Assembly (NCBI RefSeq): GCF_029893805.1
Contig: NZ_JARXYP010000001.1
Location: forward strand, 62,001 to 126,000
Reading direction: 5' to 3'
DNA length: 64,000 bases
From: Streptomyces sp. SAI-135
GTDB taxonomy: Bacteria > Actinomycetota > Actinomycetes > Streptomycetales > Streptomycetaceae
The notes under the pieces were generated by a model. That model did not search any database, was not told the DNA's origin, and was given only the letters and a program-made list of their open reading frames with translations. Made by a program: the position numbers and the translations under genes. Positions 27,741-38,329 of the stretch are shown piece by piece (the stretch's first letter is position 1; every line of letters starts with the position of its first letter).

Positions 27741-28586
27741 TCAGCGTGTGCCTGAGTCGGGAGTGCCGTCGGTCGCCGTCATGGATTCCAGTACCGTCCA
27801 GAGTTCGCGCTCGCGTTCCTGATCGTAGGACTCTGGCGCGCTGGGCGTGACTTTGTCCCGGTCGATGTAGGCGCCGGACGGCGCAGGCCTTGGCCCGGTG
27901 GCCACAGTGGCGAGTTGGGCCCCGGCGCGCTCTGCGGTGTTGGCGCCCGGGATGTGAGGGAAGATGTGGTGGTAAAGCCAGTTGCCGAGTTTGTCGGCCC
28001 GAACCAGATCAGTGCCGGGTGTGAACGCTGGGTTGAATGTGTAGACGTCGACATCGGGCATACGACGGGCCAACTCGTGGACCAGGTAAACGACGCCGAG
28101 CTTGCTGGTCGAATAGGCAACGCGGCCGTTCACGTCTGCTGGCCGGGCCATGACAGCCGGGCTGGTCCAGCGCGGAGCCGGCACCAGGCCGAATGTGTAC
28201 CGCAAGGTGCCAAAATGGGCGTCACTGCCGGTGATCACGATGCGAGCGCCCGGCTTGAACGTAAGCGCGCGGATTAGCGCGAAATGTGCCAGTACGTTGA
28301 CCCCGAAGGACAGCTCATAGCCGTCCGCCGTTGCGCTTCGACTGTCCTTGAGTTGCAGAGCGGCGTTGCCCACGTAGCCGTCGACCTGCTCCTTGACCTG
28401 CGCAGCGGCGGCCCGCACCTGGGCCAACGAGGCCAGGTCGCCCCGGATCGTGGTGACCCGCGGATGGCTGAGCGTCTCACCGCGGGCGATCACAACCAGT
28501 CGAAGATCAGGGTCGTCGCGCAACATCAGCTCGGCGGCTTGTCGGCCGAGCCCCCGAGACGCGCCAGTCATGACAAGGGTGGGCAC
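27741..28586 (-). CDS. Short-chain dehydrogenase/reductase
   Basis: From the GTG at 28586 (VPTLVMTGASRGLG), 281 residues. Features: the NAD(P)-binding TGASRGLG, RGDLASLAQV (Asp for adenine contact), GNAALQL in place of the classical NNAG, VLAHFALIRAL, the ITGSDAHFGT strand, and AYSTSKLGVVYLVHEL with the catalytic Tyr-x-x-x-Lys. The length and C-terminal extension resemble the retinol-dehydrogenase-like SDR subgroup. It lies divergently from a TetR-family gene, with overlapping palindromes between the two starts, so it is probably the target of that repressor. The substrate is unknown. An upstream in-frame start at 28628 would overlap the operator and is less likely. Confidence 0.88.
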   Translation of the reverse strand: MPTLVMTGASRGLGRQAAELMLRDDPDLRLVVIARGETLSHPRVTTIRGDLASLAQVRAAAAQVKEQVDGYVGNAALQLKDSRSATADGYELSFGVNVLAHFALIRALTFKPGARIVITGSDAHFGTLRYTFGLVPAPRWTSPAVMARPADVNGRVAYSTSKLGVVYLVHELARRMPDVDVYTFNPAFTPGTDLVRADKLGNWLYHHIFPHIPGANTAERAGAQLATVATGPRPAPSGAYIDRDKVTPSAPESYDQERERELWTVLESMTATDGTPDSGTR

Positions 28587-28605
28587 AATAACTCCAGGGA
28601 TTGAA

Positions 28606-28627
28606 TACCAAGTGGTACCGAGTACCA
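28606..28627. promoter_or_regulatory. TetR-type operator between divergent SDR and TetR genes
   Basis: TGGTAC-CGA-GTACCA (28613-28627) is a perfect inverted repeat. TACCA-AG-TGGTA (28606-28617) overlaps it. The elements lie 20 bases from the SDR start and 36 bases from the TetR start, positioned for repression of both. Confidence 0.6.
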
Positions 28628-28662
28628 TATCGTACTGTGACCTGTCGGGCTAGGATGGGCGC

Positions 28663-29244
28663 ATGGAAAGCCTCTCGTTGCGCGAGCGGAAGCAGCGGCG
28701 CGCTCGGCAGCGGATCGTCGACGCGGCCTGGGCGCTGTTCGCCGAGCGCGGCTTCGTGGCCGTGTCAGTGGCCGACATCGCCGAACGCGCTGAGGTCGGC
28801 CGGACGACGTTCTTTCGCTATTTCGGCGACAAGCAGGAAGTTCTCTTCGCCGATGAGGAGGTTCTGCTCGCAGCCATACGAGCCGCGCCCCGAGAGCAGG
28901 AGACGGCAACCGAAGTGCCGGACGCGATCTGGCAACTGTGGAAGATCGCCGAGTCGATCGGCGGCTTGATGTTCGGCGACCCCGCGCTGTGGGCGCTGCG
29001 GTCGCGTCTGCTCGCCGACAATCCGGAGCTACGCGACCGCGCGGCAAGAAAGCTGGACCGGATCGCCGACGCTCTGACCGATGTTCTGTGTGACTGCGGC
29101 ACGGATCCCGACGTGGCCCGCACCGCCGCGGAGGTCGGCGTGGGCTGCTTCCGTGCGGCGCAACTGATCGCGGGCGAGAACCCGGCCGGCGTGATGCCTG
29201 CCATGCGCGAGGCGGTTACCAGGGTCCTAAAGGCTGTCCCGTAA
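28663..29244 (+). CDS. TetR-family transcriptional regulator
   Basis: 193 residues. The N-terminal domain reads RQRIVDAAWALFAERGFVAV, SVADIAERAEVGRTTFFRYF and GDKQEVLF, a canonical TetR helix-turn-helix. The C-terminal ligand domain is helical and typical in length (MyxR/AcrR-like). It is divergently transcribed from the SDR gene and separated by 76 bp containing palindromes, so autoregulation and control of the SDR gene are likely. The ligand is unknown. A few bases after the stop, the sequence changes to an IS end. Confidence 0.93.
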   Translation: MESLSLRERKQRRARQRIVDAAWALFAERGFVAVSVADIAERAEVGRTTFFRYFGDKQEVLFADEEVLLAAIRAAPREQETATEVPDAIWQLWKIAESIGGLMFGDPALWALRSRLLADNPELRDRAARKLDRIADALTDVLCDCGTDPDVARTAAEVGVGCFRAAQLIAGENPAGVMPAMREAVTRVLKAVP

Positions 29245-29273
29245 CCGCTGGTCACGAGTGGGACGATCTTGGT

Positions 29274-29438
29274 GTGGCTGGTGTGATCACGGCGTCCGAT
29301 CCGTCTTGGATAGCTCCGTTCACGGGACTGTCCCCTCGGTCCTTCGGAGCGTTGGTCAGGGGGCTGCGTCGAGAAGAAGGGGGTGTGTCCCGCCCCGGGC
29401 GGCCCTGGTCACTGCCACTGGAGAACCGGGTGCAGGAT
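29274..29438 (+). pseudogene. IS5-family (DDE_Tnp_4 type) transposase, N-terminal fragment
   Basis: The frame reads MAGVITASDPSWIAPFTGLS, FGALVRGLRRE and GRPWSLPLENRVQDL, the characteristic N-terminus of a streptomycete IS5-type transposase. It is interrupted at about 29438 by the IS4-type part of the chimeric gene on the other strand. The TGTCCCGTAA near 29235 may be its left end. Confidence 0.7.
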
Positions 29439-30296
29439 TTAGTCGGGCGCCTTGCTGGTGAGCACAATGCGGGCGCCGCGCTGATGGGTCTTGAGCTCGG
29501 CGAAGACGGCCTCGGCTTCCCAGCGTTCCTGGTAGAGCGCGGCCAGCTGGCGGGCGGGATAACGGCGGGCATCGAGCAGGCTGGTCACCAGCCGGTAGTC
29601 CTCGCCTTCATGGCTGGTGCCGTTCAGTTGGTAGGCCACCACCCGCACCGTGACCGGATCACGGTGTGCGGGATCGGGCACCCGCCACAGCAGATCGGCA
29701 CCGCTGTCGGTGAAGGCCCGCCACAACGGCACACCGAGGAACTCCCGGTCCGCCAGGACCAGTTGGCCGCGCTGGCAGGAGCGGGGCAGGCGGCTGACCA
29801 GAGTGACTTCGCCGGTGCGGCAGCCGGCCAGCTCTGCATCCAGCACGAGGTGGGTGCCCACCTCGATCAGACAGGCCATCCGCACCTGGGGAAAGCTGGA
29901 CTTGTCGTGGCCGCGGCCGTTACCGGGACGGCCGAAGGCATCCTCGTTCGCTGGGCTGTCGGCCACGTCCCAGCAGGTGCCGTCCACTGCCAGCAGCCGC
30001 AGCCCCCGCCAGAAACACCCTGGTGTGACCTCGGTGCCCATCGCTGTTGCGGTCGTGGCAAACAGCACCCGCAGCGGCTCCGATCCCAGCCGCTGACGGG
30101 CCCGAAACAGCGACGACTTCGCAGGGATGCGCCACTCGCCAACAGCCCCTGGCCCCGCAAACCCTCGACCGACTTGGGCCGGCTTTCCGGTGGGTCGGCG
30201 TTCGAGCCGGGCGTTCCGCCAGGCCGTCAACGTCGGCTCGATCAGGGCCCATCGGGCGTCAGACAGGTCGCTGGGGTACGGCTTGCGCTCGCTCAC
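29439..30296 (-). CDS. Chimeric transposase: IS5-type N-terminus joined to an IS4-type DDE domain
   Basis: The frame starts at GTG 30296 with MSERKPYPSDLSDARWALIE, the IS5-type DUF4096-like head. After about 45 residues it passes through a short out-of-phase stretch (VGRGFAGPGAVG). It then becomes IS4-type: EWRIPAKSSLFRARQRLG, LRLLAVDGTCWDVADSPANE (first Asp), GQLVLADREFLGVPLW (second Asp), and LYQERWEAEAVFAELKTHQR (Glu). It stops soon after, at LTSKAPD, so the usual C-terminal tail is missing. In the related copy at 26585-27068 the out-of-phase stretch reads VEGLRGQGLLDEW; one base less here restores the frame. The frame is open for 285 residues with all three acidic residues, but activity is doubtful. 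Confidence 0.75.
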   Translation of the reverse strand: MSERKPYPSDLSDARWALIEPTLTAWRNARLERRPTGKPAQVGRGFAGPGAVGEWRIPAKSSLFRARQRLGSEPLRVLFATTATAMGTEVTPGCFWRGLRLLAVDGTCWDVADSPANEDAFGRPGNGRGHDKSSFPQVRMACLIEVGTHLVLDAELAGCRTGEVTLVSRLPRSCQRGQLVLADREFLGVPLWRAFTDSGADLLWRVPDPAHRDPVTVRVVAYQLNGTSHEGEDYRLVTSLLDARRYPARQLAALYQERWEAEAVFAELKTHQRGARIVLTSKAPD

Positions 30297-30524
30297 GGCA
30301 AAGCCTGATCACGACCGAGGCGGAAGGCTCTGCCCCGCGGAAGAGCGGGAGATTCTGCCGCGTCTCCACGTCAGACGGGTTTCCAAGCCCAGAAGCGGAT
30401 GAGACGGGCACCCAGGCTCGCGTCCGTTCCTGGGATATTCGGCATCTAAAAGGCGAACTGTATCGAAATGGGATGCTCATGTAAGCCGCATAACAGCCTT
30501 GACCTGCATAAACGCCCTCTTAGT
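30297..30524 (-). mobile_element. IS end and leader of the IS5-type part of the chimeric element
   Basis: Bases 30505-30522 are the inverted copy of GAGGGCGTTTATGCAGGT at 10501-10518. Both are followed by about 210 bases of leader before an MS(E/K)RKPY start codon region. A TTA lies immediately outside (30523-30525), as at 10498-10500. Confidence 0.6.
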
Positions 30525-30679
30525 CGTGCGAGGTGTCGGTGCCCGAGAAGGGCTTGCCCATGCCGGATGACCTGGTGGAATCAGCGCCGCCGGAATGAGG
30601 GCGGTGCAACCCTCGGTGCACCGGTGGGCACACCCGTCCAGGCAACGGTGGGGCCCACCAAGGGAGCGAGAGAAGGTCG

Positions 30680-31327
30680 TTGGCGACGTCGTCGGCCGTT
30701 GAGGAGAACTCCCTTTCCGCAGACCCTCCGGGCCGCCCACCATCCCGTCCGTCCCGCGCCGCAGGCCCCCTCGTGCCCGGCCACGGCGACGGCCTCCGCC
30801 GTACCGCCCGCTCACGCCCCGCTCTGAACGGTTCGGCGGCCACGACGGCCGCACCCACCCCGCCCGATCGCCCGTCCGCCCCGTCGGCGTCGCCCTCCTC
30901 CAGATCCGCCGGACCCGCCCGTCCGGCGGTTCCCGAGCCGCCGGGGCCGCGCGACGCGCCCGCGGCCAGCGACTCCGCCTCCTCCGCGGGGCGGTCGGCA
31001 GGGGAGGGCCGGGAGCGGCCCGGCCGACCGGCCGACCCCTCCGGCTCGCCGTTCTCCACGAGATCGGTGGAGCCCGCTCGTACCAAAATGGCAACAGAGA
31101 AGGAGCCCGCAGAGGAGCCGGACGAGGGGGTCGAGGTGGTACCCGAGACGGACGCCCCGGCCCGCCGAGAGCTCGCCTGCGGAGCTGCCGGCGGCCGCTC
31201 ACCGGACCGCCACCGAGGCCCCCTCGACCTCTCCGACCGGCGGATTCCCGTGTTCACACTGGGCGCGGGGCCGGCGCTGGTGGGCCTCGGCATCGGCTTC
31301 CCCGGGGTGCGGATGCACCGCCGCTGA
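30680..31327 (+). CDS. Pro/Ala/Ser-rich protein with C-terminal membrane helix (doubtful N-terminus)
   Basis: The C-terminal 30 residues (RIPVFTLGAGPALVGLGIGF, then PGVRMHRR) form a membrane helix with a basic stop, a layout I recall from small streptomycete membrane proteins. Before it lies an acidic segment (KEPAEEPDEGVEVVPETD). The first 130 residues are low-complexity Pro/Ser/Ala sequence that could be an extended linker or non-coding DNA. It is directly upstream of the PadR promoter on the same strand. The stretch 30525-30680 holds nothing I can identify. Function unknown. Confidence 0.35.
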   Translation: MATSSAVEENSLSADPPGRPPSRPSRAAGPLVPGHGDGLRRTARSRPALNGSAATTAAPTPPDRPSAPSASPSSRSAGPARPAVPEPPGPRDAPAASDSASSAGRSAGEGRERPGRPADPSGSPFSTRSVEPARTKMATEKEPAEEPDEGVEVVPETDAPARRELACGAAGGRSPDRHRGPLDLSDRRIPVFTLGAGPALVGLGIGFPGVRMHRR

Positions 31328-31387
31328 GAGGCTCGCGACGGCCCGGGTCCCCCTTGAGTCGGACCTCCGGCGTCCACCTCAGGACGC

Positions 31388-31427
31388 TTGCCTACGCGGA
31401 CTTACTCGGTATACATACTCAGTATGT
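31388..31427 (+). promoter_or_regulatory. Leaderless promoter with operator over the PadR start codon
   Basis: TTGCCT (31388-31393) and TATACA (31410-31415) are spaced 16 bp apart. The ATG at 31424 lies where transcription should start, so the mRNA would be leaderless. The inverted repeat ACATAC-TCA-GTATGT (31413-31427) overlaps both the -10 box and the ATG, consistent with PadR autoregulation. Confidence 0.6.
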
Positions 31428-32068
31428 CCATTCGCCACGGGCTTCTCGCCCTCCTCGAACGCGGCCCGCGCTACGGCTCACAGCTCCGTACGGAGTTCGA
31501 GTCCCGCACCGGCTCCACCTGGCCACTCAACGTGGGTCAGGTCTACACGACGCTCAGCCGGCTTGAACGCGACGGCATGGTCGTGCAGGACGGCGAGGAC
31601 CAGGCCGGCCACTCGCTCTACGCGATCACCGACAGCGGTCGCGTCGAACTTCGCAGCTGGTTCGAGCACCCCGTCGACCGCACCAGCCCGGCCCGTGACG
31701 AGCTGGCCATCAAGCTGGCCATGGCCGTCGGGGCGCCCGGGGTCGACATCCGTGACGTCATCCAGTCACAGCGCCGGCACAGCGTGAAGGCCATGCAGGA
31801 CTACACCCGGCTGAAGGCGCAGGCCCTCACCGCCGTGGAGAAGAACGGGGTCGGGGAGCGGGACGACATCGCCTGGCTCCTCGTCCTGGAGCAGCTGATC
31901 TTCCAGACCGAGGCCGAGGCGCGCTGGCTCGACCACTGCGAGTCCCGGCTGATCCGTCTCTCGTCGACCACCCCGGCGGCGGGGCCGGAGCCGGCCTCGC
32001 CGGGGGCGGCAGCGGGAGCGGCGGGGATGGGGGCCGGGGCAGAGGAGGCCGCGCGCCACCGCCCGTGA
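31424..32068 (+). CDS. PadR-family transcriptional regulator
   Basis: From ATG 31424: MSIRHGLLALLERGPRYGSQ, then WPLNVGQVYTTLSRLERDGM, and the wing HSLYAITDSGRVEL. This is the PadR winged helix with the YTTLSRLERDG recognition helix. The C-terminal region (about 90-185) is the helical Vir-type dimerisation domain, followed by an Ala/Gly/Pro-rich tail of 30 residues. No ribosome site precedes the ATG, in line with the leaderless promoter. PadR regulators commonly repress an adjacent ABC-2 or MacB-type transporter; here the ABC/FtsX pair lies downstream, separated by an IS110 remnant that probably entered an original operon. Confidence 0.92.
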   Translation: MSIRHGLLALLERGPRYGSQLRTEFESRTGSTWPLNVGQVYTTLSRLERDGMVVQDGEDQAGHSLYAITDSGRVELRSWFEHPVDRTSPARDELAIKLAMAVGAPGVDIRDVIQSQRRHSVKAMQDYTRLKAQALTAVEKNGVGERDDIAWLLVLEQLIFQTEAEARWLDHCESRLIRLSSTTPAAGPEPASPGAAAGAAGMGAGAEEAARHRP

Positions 32069-32272
32069 CGTCCGCCCTTCACGACCGGCCCTGAGCACCC
32101 GAACAACCGGAACCACAGGGCCGACCAAGTCCACCGGGTTCACCCGACCCACATGAAGACTCCGAATCACCCGACCAGACCCATCCCGTACGCACGGCGC
32201 TGCCAACGACCGTCCGTCGCACCGACGTCCGGCCGTTCGCCGGCGTACGCCCGAGGAGTCTTAATGACGAAG

Positions 32273-32953
32273 TCAAGCCGCGTGCGTGACCGGCGGGGCG
32301 GAGGTGAATATCCGTCCGTCACGCAGCAGCGCCCACAACACGCTCGCTCGTCGGCGGGCCAGGGCGATGACAGCCTGGACGTGCTTGCAGCCCTCACCGC
32401 GCTTCTTGAGGTAGAAGTCCCGGTTCGGTCCCTCGCGGATGATGCTGGTCTGCGCGGACAGGTAGAAGACGCGTCGCAGGCGGCGGCTGTAACGCTTGGG
32501 GCGGTGAAGGTTGCCGGTGCGGCGGCCGGAGTCACGCGGGACGGGCACCAGCCCGGCCGCCGACGCCAGGTGGCCGGAGTCGGCATAGGCCGACAGGTCG
32601 CCGGCCGCGACGACGAACTCGGCACCGAGGACCGGTCCCATGCCGGGCAGGGACTCGATGATCTCGGCCTGGGGATGGCCGCGGAACGTCTCGCGGATCT
32701 GCTTGTCGATCCGCTTCAGCCGGTCGTCCAGGGCGGCCAGGTCGGCGACGATCTGGGCCGCGACGTCCTCGCCGGGCAGCGCTGTCTGCTGGACCTGGGC
32801 GGCTTCCAGCGCGCTCGCGGCGACCACTCCTCGTTCCGCACGGCTTGCCGTCGGCCCGAGGAACACCCCGCTGTCATCTCCGTAATCAGCGACCGCACGA
32901 AGCGCGCACATCTCAATCAGCAGCCAGGGCGCCCCGGAGAGCCGGGCGGCCAC
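32273..32953 (-). pseudogene. IS110-family transposase, C-terminal part
   Basis: The 226 residues contain IESLPGMGPVLGAEFVVAAG, YADSGHLASAAGLVPVPRDS, GRRTGNLHRPKRYSRRLRRV and KHVQAVIALARRRASVLWAL, the Transposase_20 domain with its conserved Ser-containing core. The N-terminal DEDD domain is missing, so it is inactive. It sits between padR-like and ABC genes and is transcribed against them. Bases 32069-32272 show no gene. Confidence 0.85.
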
Positions 32954-33032
32954 TCCTCGGAAGCCACTGAGGGCAAGAAACCATAAGCCACACCCGGCCC
33001 TCCCGGGCCATCCAACAACTTACGGAGGAACC

Positions 33033-33766
<734 letters not shown>

Positions 33767-33770
<4 letters not shown>

Positions 33771-36634
33771 CGACCTGGTTCCACTCCTGGCGGGCCGCGG
33801 TCCGCATCGCCCGCCGTGACGCCTGGCGCTCCAAGGGCCGCAGCTTCCTCGTCCTCGCCATGATCGCGCTGCCGATCCTGGGCGTGAGCGCCCTGGACCT
33901 GACCCTGCGCAGCGCCGAACTCACCCCCGCGCAGCGGATGGAGCGCACCCTGGGTGCCGCCGACGCTCGCTTCTCCGACGCCCGAACGGCCGGCGTAGCC
34001 ATCCTGCAGGACCCCGAGGGCGAGCAGCACACCCCGGCCGGGGACTACAACTCGCCGGGCAAGTCCTGGCCCGACGGCCCGACCGATGTCACCAAGGCCA
34101 TCCCGGCCGGTTCGACGGTGCTGACCGACAGCAGCGGTACCGCCAAACTGACCACCACTCACGGTCTGCTCCAGACCGAGGTCCGTGAGCTGGCCGCCGC
34201 CGATCCCGTCGCCCGGGGCATCATGCGGCTGCAGGAGGGCCGCTTCCCCGAGAAAAACGACGAGATCGCCGCGACCACCCGGTTCCTGGAGAGCAGCGGG
34301 CTGTCCGTCGGCTCCACCCTCACCGCCCGCGGCTTCGACCGCACCTATGTGATCAGCGGCTCGTACGAGCTGCCCAGCGACCTCCCGACACAGCAGGTCA
34401 ACGCCCTGCCGGGGGCCTTCCTCGCGCCGTACGCCAAGGCGGTCGAGAAGGCCGGACTGCCGAAGCCCGACATCTCCACCACCTACCTGGTGAAGAAGGC
34501 CGGTGGCTTTACGTGGAACACGGTCCAGGCGATCAACGCCAAGGGTGTCGTGGTCACCTCGCGCGTCGTGGCCCTCGACCCGCCCGCCGACTCCAACGTG
34601 CCGCTCTACCAGAAGGAAGACTGGACCAACTACGAGAGCAGGGGGGCCGCGGACGCCGCCGCGCTCGCCGCCGTGGGCACGGTCGTCGGCCTGGCGATGC
34701 TGGAGATCTGCCTGCTCGCCGGCCCCGCCTTCGCCGTCGGCGCCCGTCGTTCCCGCCGCCAGCTTGGCCTGGTCGGCGCCAACGGCGGTGCCCGCAGCCA
34801 CATCCGGGCCATCGTGCTGAGCGGCGGCGTGGTCATCGGCGTCGCGGCGGCCCTGGTCGGCATTGTCCTCGCCCTGATCCTGACCTTCGCCCTCCGGCCC
34901 CTCCTTGAGGACTACATGGGACAGCGGTTCGGCGGCTTCACCGTCAGGCCGCTGGAACTTCTCGCCATCGCCGCGCTCGCCGTCCTCACCGGCCTGCTCG
35001 CCGCGATCATCCCGGCCGTCACCGCCTCCCGGCAGACCGTCCTGGCCTCCCTCACCGGCCGTCGCGGCGTGCGCCGCAGCAACCGCGTGCTGCCGCTGAT
35101 CGGCTTCGGCGCTGTCCTGCTCGGCGCGGCCATCGCCCTGTACGGCTCTGTCGTCTCCGACCAGTTCGTGCTGGTCGCGGGTGGCTCGGCCGTCGCCGAG
35201 CTGGGTGTGGTCGCCATGACGCCCGCGCTGGTCGGCCTGTTCGGCCGGGCCAGCCGCTGGCTGCCGCTCTCGCCGCGCCTCGCCCTGCGGGACGCCGTCC
35301 GCAACCGGGGCCGTACGGCACCCGCTGTCGCCGCCGTCCTGGCCGCCGTCGCGGGCACCGTCGCCGTCTCGACGTACGCCGCGAGCCGCGACGCCCAGAG
35401 TCTGGCCGAGTACCGGGCCAGCCTGCCGTCCGGGGCCGTCGCCGCACTCGTCACCGAGGAGGGCGGCCGGGACGTCCCCGAGGTCCGCGACGCCGTGCAG
35501 CGGACGCTGCCCGTCGACGTCCGCGCCGACGTGTTCCGGATCGCCGTCGGAAAGCCCGGCTGCGACCCGCATGGCGAGGGCGAAGGCTGCGGCCGCTTCG
35601 AGGTCGTCACCCCGCCGGCCAACAAGTGCCCGCTGTGGGCCATCTCCCCCGACGGCTCCGACCCGGCGGAGAAGTACACCAAGGAGCAGCGGCGCGCCCT
35701 CACCAACGACTGGCGCTGCCTCTTGCCCGACGGCAACGGCATCTACGTCGAGGGCCGTCTCCTCATCGCCGACGCCCCGCTCCTGAAGGTCCTCGGCATC
35801 GACGACCCGGGCGCGGCCAAGGCCCTCGCCGACGGAAAGCTCCTCAGCTTCCACAAGCCCCAGGTCGACAGGAACGGCACCGTCGGCATCAAGCTGATCA
35901 CCGACCCGAAGGCCGCCAACCGCGCCGTCGAGCAGAACAAGCCGGTCCCGGGCGAGCTGAAGTCCTTCCCCGCCTACCAGGTGCCCGGCTCGCCCGACTC
36001 CTACGGAGTGGAGAGCGTGCTCAGCCCCGCCGCCGCCAAGGCCGCCGGACTGACCACTGTCCCCCTCGGTGCCTTCTTCAGCACCGACCGGATGCCCAGC
36101 ACCGAGGAACGGCAGAAGCTCGACGCCGAGATCGCCAAGCTCGGCAGCAACGTCGAGCTGACCGTGGAGCAGGGCTGGGTCGACGAGAACAGGCTCGTCC
36201 TGCTCGCGCTGACCGTCTTCGCCGGCCTGGTCACCATCGGTGCGGCCGGCATCGCCACCGGTCTCGCCCAGGCCGACGCGGAGGCCGATCTCAAGACGCT
36301 CGCAGCGGTCGGAGCCCCGCCCCGGGTGCGCCGCATGCTCAGCGGCTTCCAGTGCGGTGTGGTCGCCGCGATGGGTGTGGTCCTCGGCTCGGCGGCCGGT
36401 GTCCTGCCCGCGTTCGGGCTGCGGCTCACCGAGGAGCGCGAGCAGATGCGCTTCTACCAGGAGAATCTCGCCAACGGCTTGGTCGGCGCCGGTGACGCCT
36501 CGCCGTACGTGCCGATCGTCGTCCCCTGGGAGACGCTCGCCGCCCTCCTGGTGGTCGTGCCCCTCGGCGCCGCCCTGCTGGCCGCGCTGGTGACCCGCTC
36601 TCGCGGGGCGCTGGCCCGCCGCGCCGCGCACTGA
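33767..36634 (+). CDS. FtsX-like ABC permease
   Basis: 955 residues from a GTG overlapping the ATPase stop. It has an N-terminal membrane helix ([19 protein letters not shown], about 27-46), a large outer domain (50-290), a first FtsX domain with three helices (about 295-430), further helices (440-560), a second outer domain with Cys residues ([14 protein letters not shown]) and a C-terminal FtsX domain with three helices (about 810-945; [20 protein letters not shown]). This duplicated FtsX layout is typical of actinobacterial PadR-linked exporters, proposed to export peptides or lipids or to give resistance. The cargo is unknown. A strong hairpin follows at 36653-36691. Confidence 0.93.
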
Positions 36635-36652
36635 GCCTCTGTTGGCGGACCG

Positions 36653-36691
36653 TGCCCCTGGACGAGGGTGGATCACCCTCGTCCAGGGGCA
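36653..36691 (+). terminator. Strong intrinsic terminator after the ABC operon
   Basis: Bases 36653-36670 and 36674-36691 are perfectly complementary (18 bp) with the 3-base loop GAT. It lies 18 bases after the permease stop. Bases 36692-36890 hold no gene. Confidence 0.85.
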
Positions 36692-38329
36692 GGAGGTAGT
36701 CCCCGTCCGAAGGGATGCTGCTCGAAGCTGGCCAGCGCTTCCGGGCCATCTCCACCTCTGGGCGCGACGGCGCCGTGGCGCGGGGCTCGCAGAGATCCGG
36801 GTAGTCAGACCCATGGTCACCGAGCGACTCCGCATGGCACAAAACGCCTACTGGGGGCTGTTAGGGCGTGCAGATCTTTAACTCGTGGCTTTCCGTTCGG
36901 TGGTTCGTTGGTCTGGCAGGAGCGGGTTGGATGAGCAACGGGCCGTGCTGGCAGCCAAGTTCGAGGCGATTCTGCCGCACCTCGACGAGCGGCAGCGTCG
37001 TCTGTAGATAGGCGCGGAGGCCCAGCCCCTTGGCCACGGCGGGATCAGAGCAGTCGCCCGTGCCGCCGGGGTTCGTGAGGCCACCCTGTCTGCTGGAGTG
37101 CGGGAACTCAACGCCCGAGAGGCCCCGTTGGGACGCGTCCGCCGGCCAGGCGCCGGCCGCAAACGCGTCGTCGACCGGAACCCAGCCGTTCGGGAGGCAC
37201 TCCTTACGCTGGTCGAGCCCGACGTCCGCGGAGATCCCATGTCGCCGCTGCGCTGGACCACCAAATCCACTCGCAAGCTCGCCGAGCAGTTGACCCGGCA
37301 GGGCCACCGGATCTCCGCGGACACGGTGGGCGACCTCCTGCGCGAGGAGGGCTTCAGCCTGCAGAGCAACGCCAAGACGCTGGAAGGCAAGCAGTACCCC
37401 GACCGGGACGCACAGTTTCACTACCTCAACGAGCAGGCCCACGACCACCAAGACGCCGGGGCTGCGGTAATCAGCGTGGACACCAAGAAGAAGGAACTGG
37501 TCGGCCCGTTCAAGAACAACGGCCGTGAATGGGAGCCGAAGGGCGAGCCGGTGCGAGTCGACACCCACGACTTCCCCGACCGTGAGCTGGGCAGAGCGGT
37601 GCCCTACGGCATCTACGACGTCGCCGCGAACACCGGCTGGGTCAACGTCGGCACCGACCACGACACCGCCGTGTTCGCCGTCGAGTCGATCCGCCGCTGG
37701 TGGAACGGAGCCGGGCGGGCCGCCTACCCGACGGCTGGCCGGCTGCTGATCACCGCTGATGCGGGCGGCTCCAACGGGTATCGCACCCGCACCTGGAAGA
37801 CCGAACTCGCCCGGTTCGCTACTGAGGCCGGCCTGGCGGTGACCGTCTGCACCTGCCTCCAGGCACTTCGAAGTGGAACCGAATCGAGCACCGGCTGTTC
37901 TCCCACATCACCATGAACTGGCGTGGAAGGCCCCTGACCAGCCACGAAGTCATCGTCGAGAGCATCGCAGCGACCACCACCAAAACCGGCCTGACCGTGC
38001 ACGCCGAACTCGACACCAGCCCGTACCCCACTGGCATCCAGGTCAGCGACGACGAGATCGCCGCTCTGCCGATCACCCGGCACCGCTTCCACGGCGACTG
38101 GAACTACACCCTCCACCCCCAGCATCCGATGGAGGGGGCGACGACCGACAGCACGTCAGACCAGGCCCCCGCGGGCAGGCCGCCTCGCCTCACACGTCGT
38201 TCGCTGCAGGACCCAGAACTGACCGGTATGACCCGCCAACGGCTCAGCGAGCTCATCGATGCCCTGACTCCCGCGCTGGAGGTTCAACGCGAGCCAGTGC
38301 TCCGCACACGTCGCGCTCACGAGCGCCTA

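Noticed and set aside
30477..31202. Minus-strand Arg/Pro-rich frame of 241 codons
   Set aside because: It has no coding pattern; the plus-strand frame with a C-terminal membrane helix is at least as plausible.
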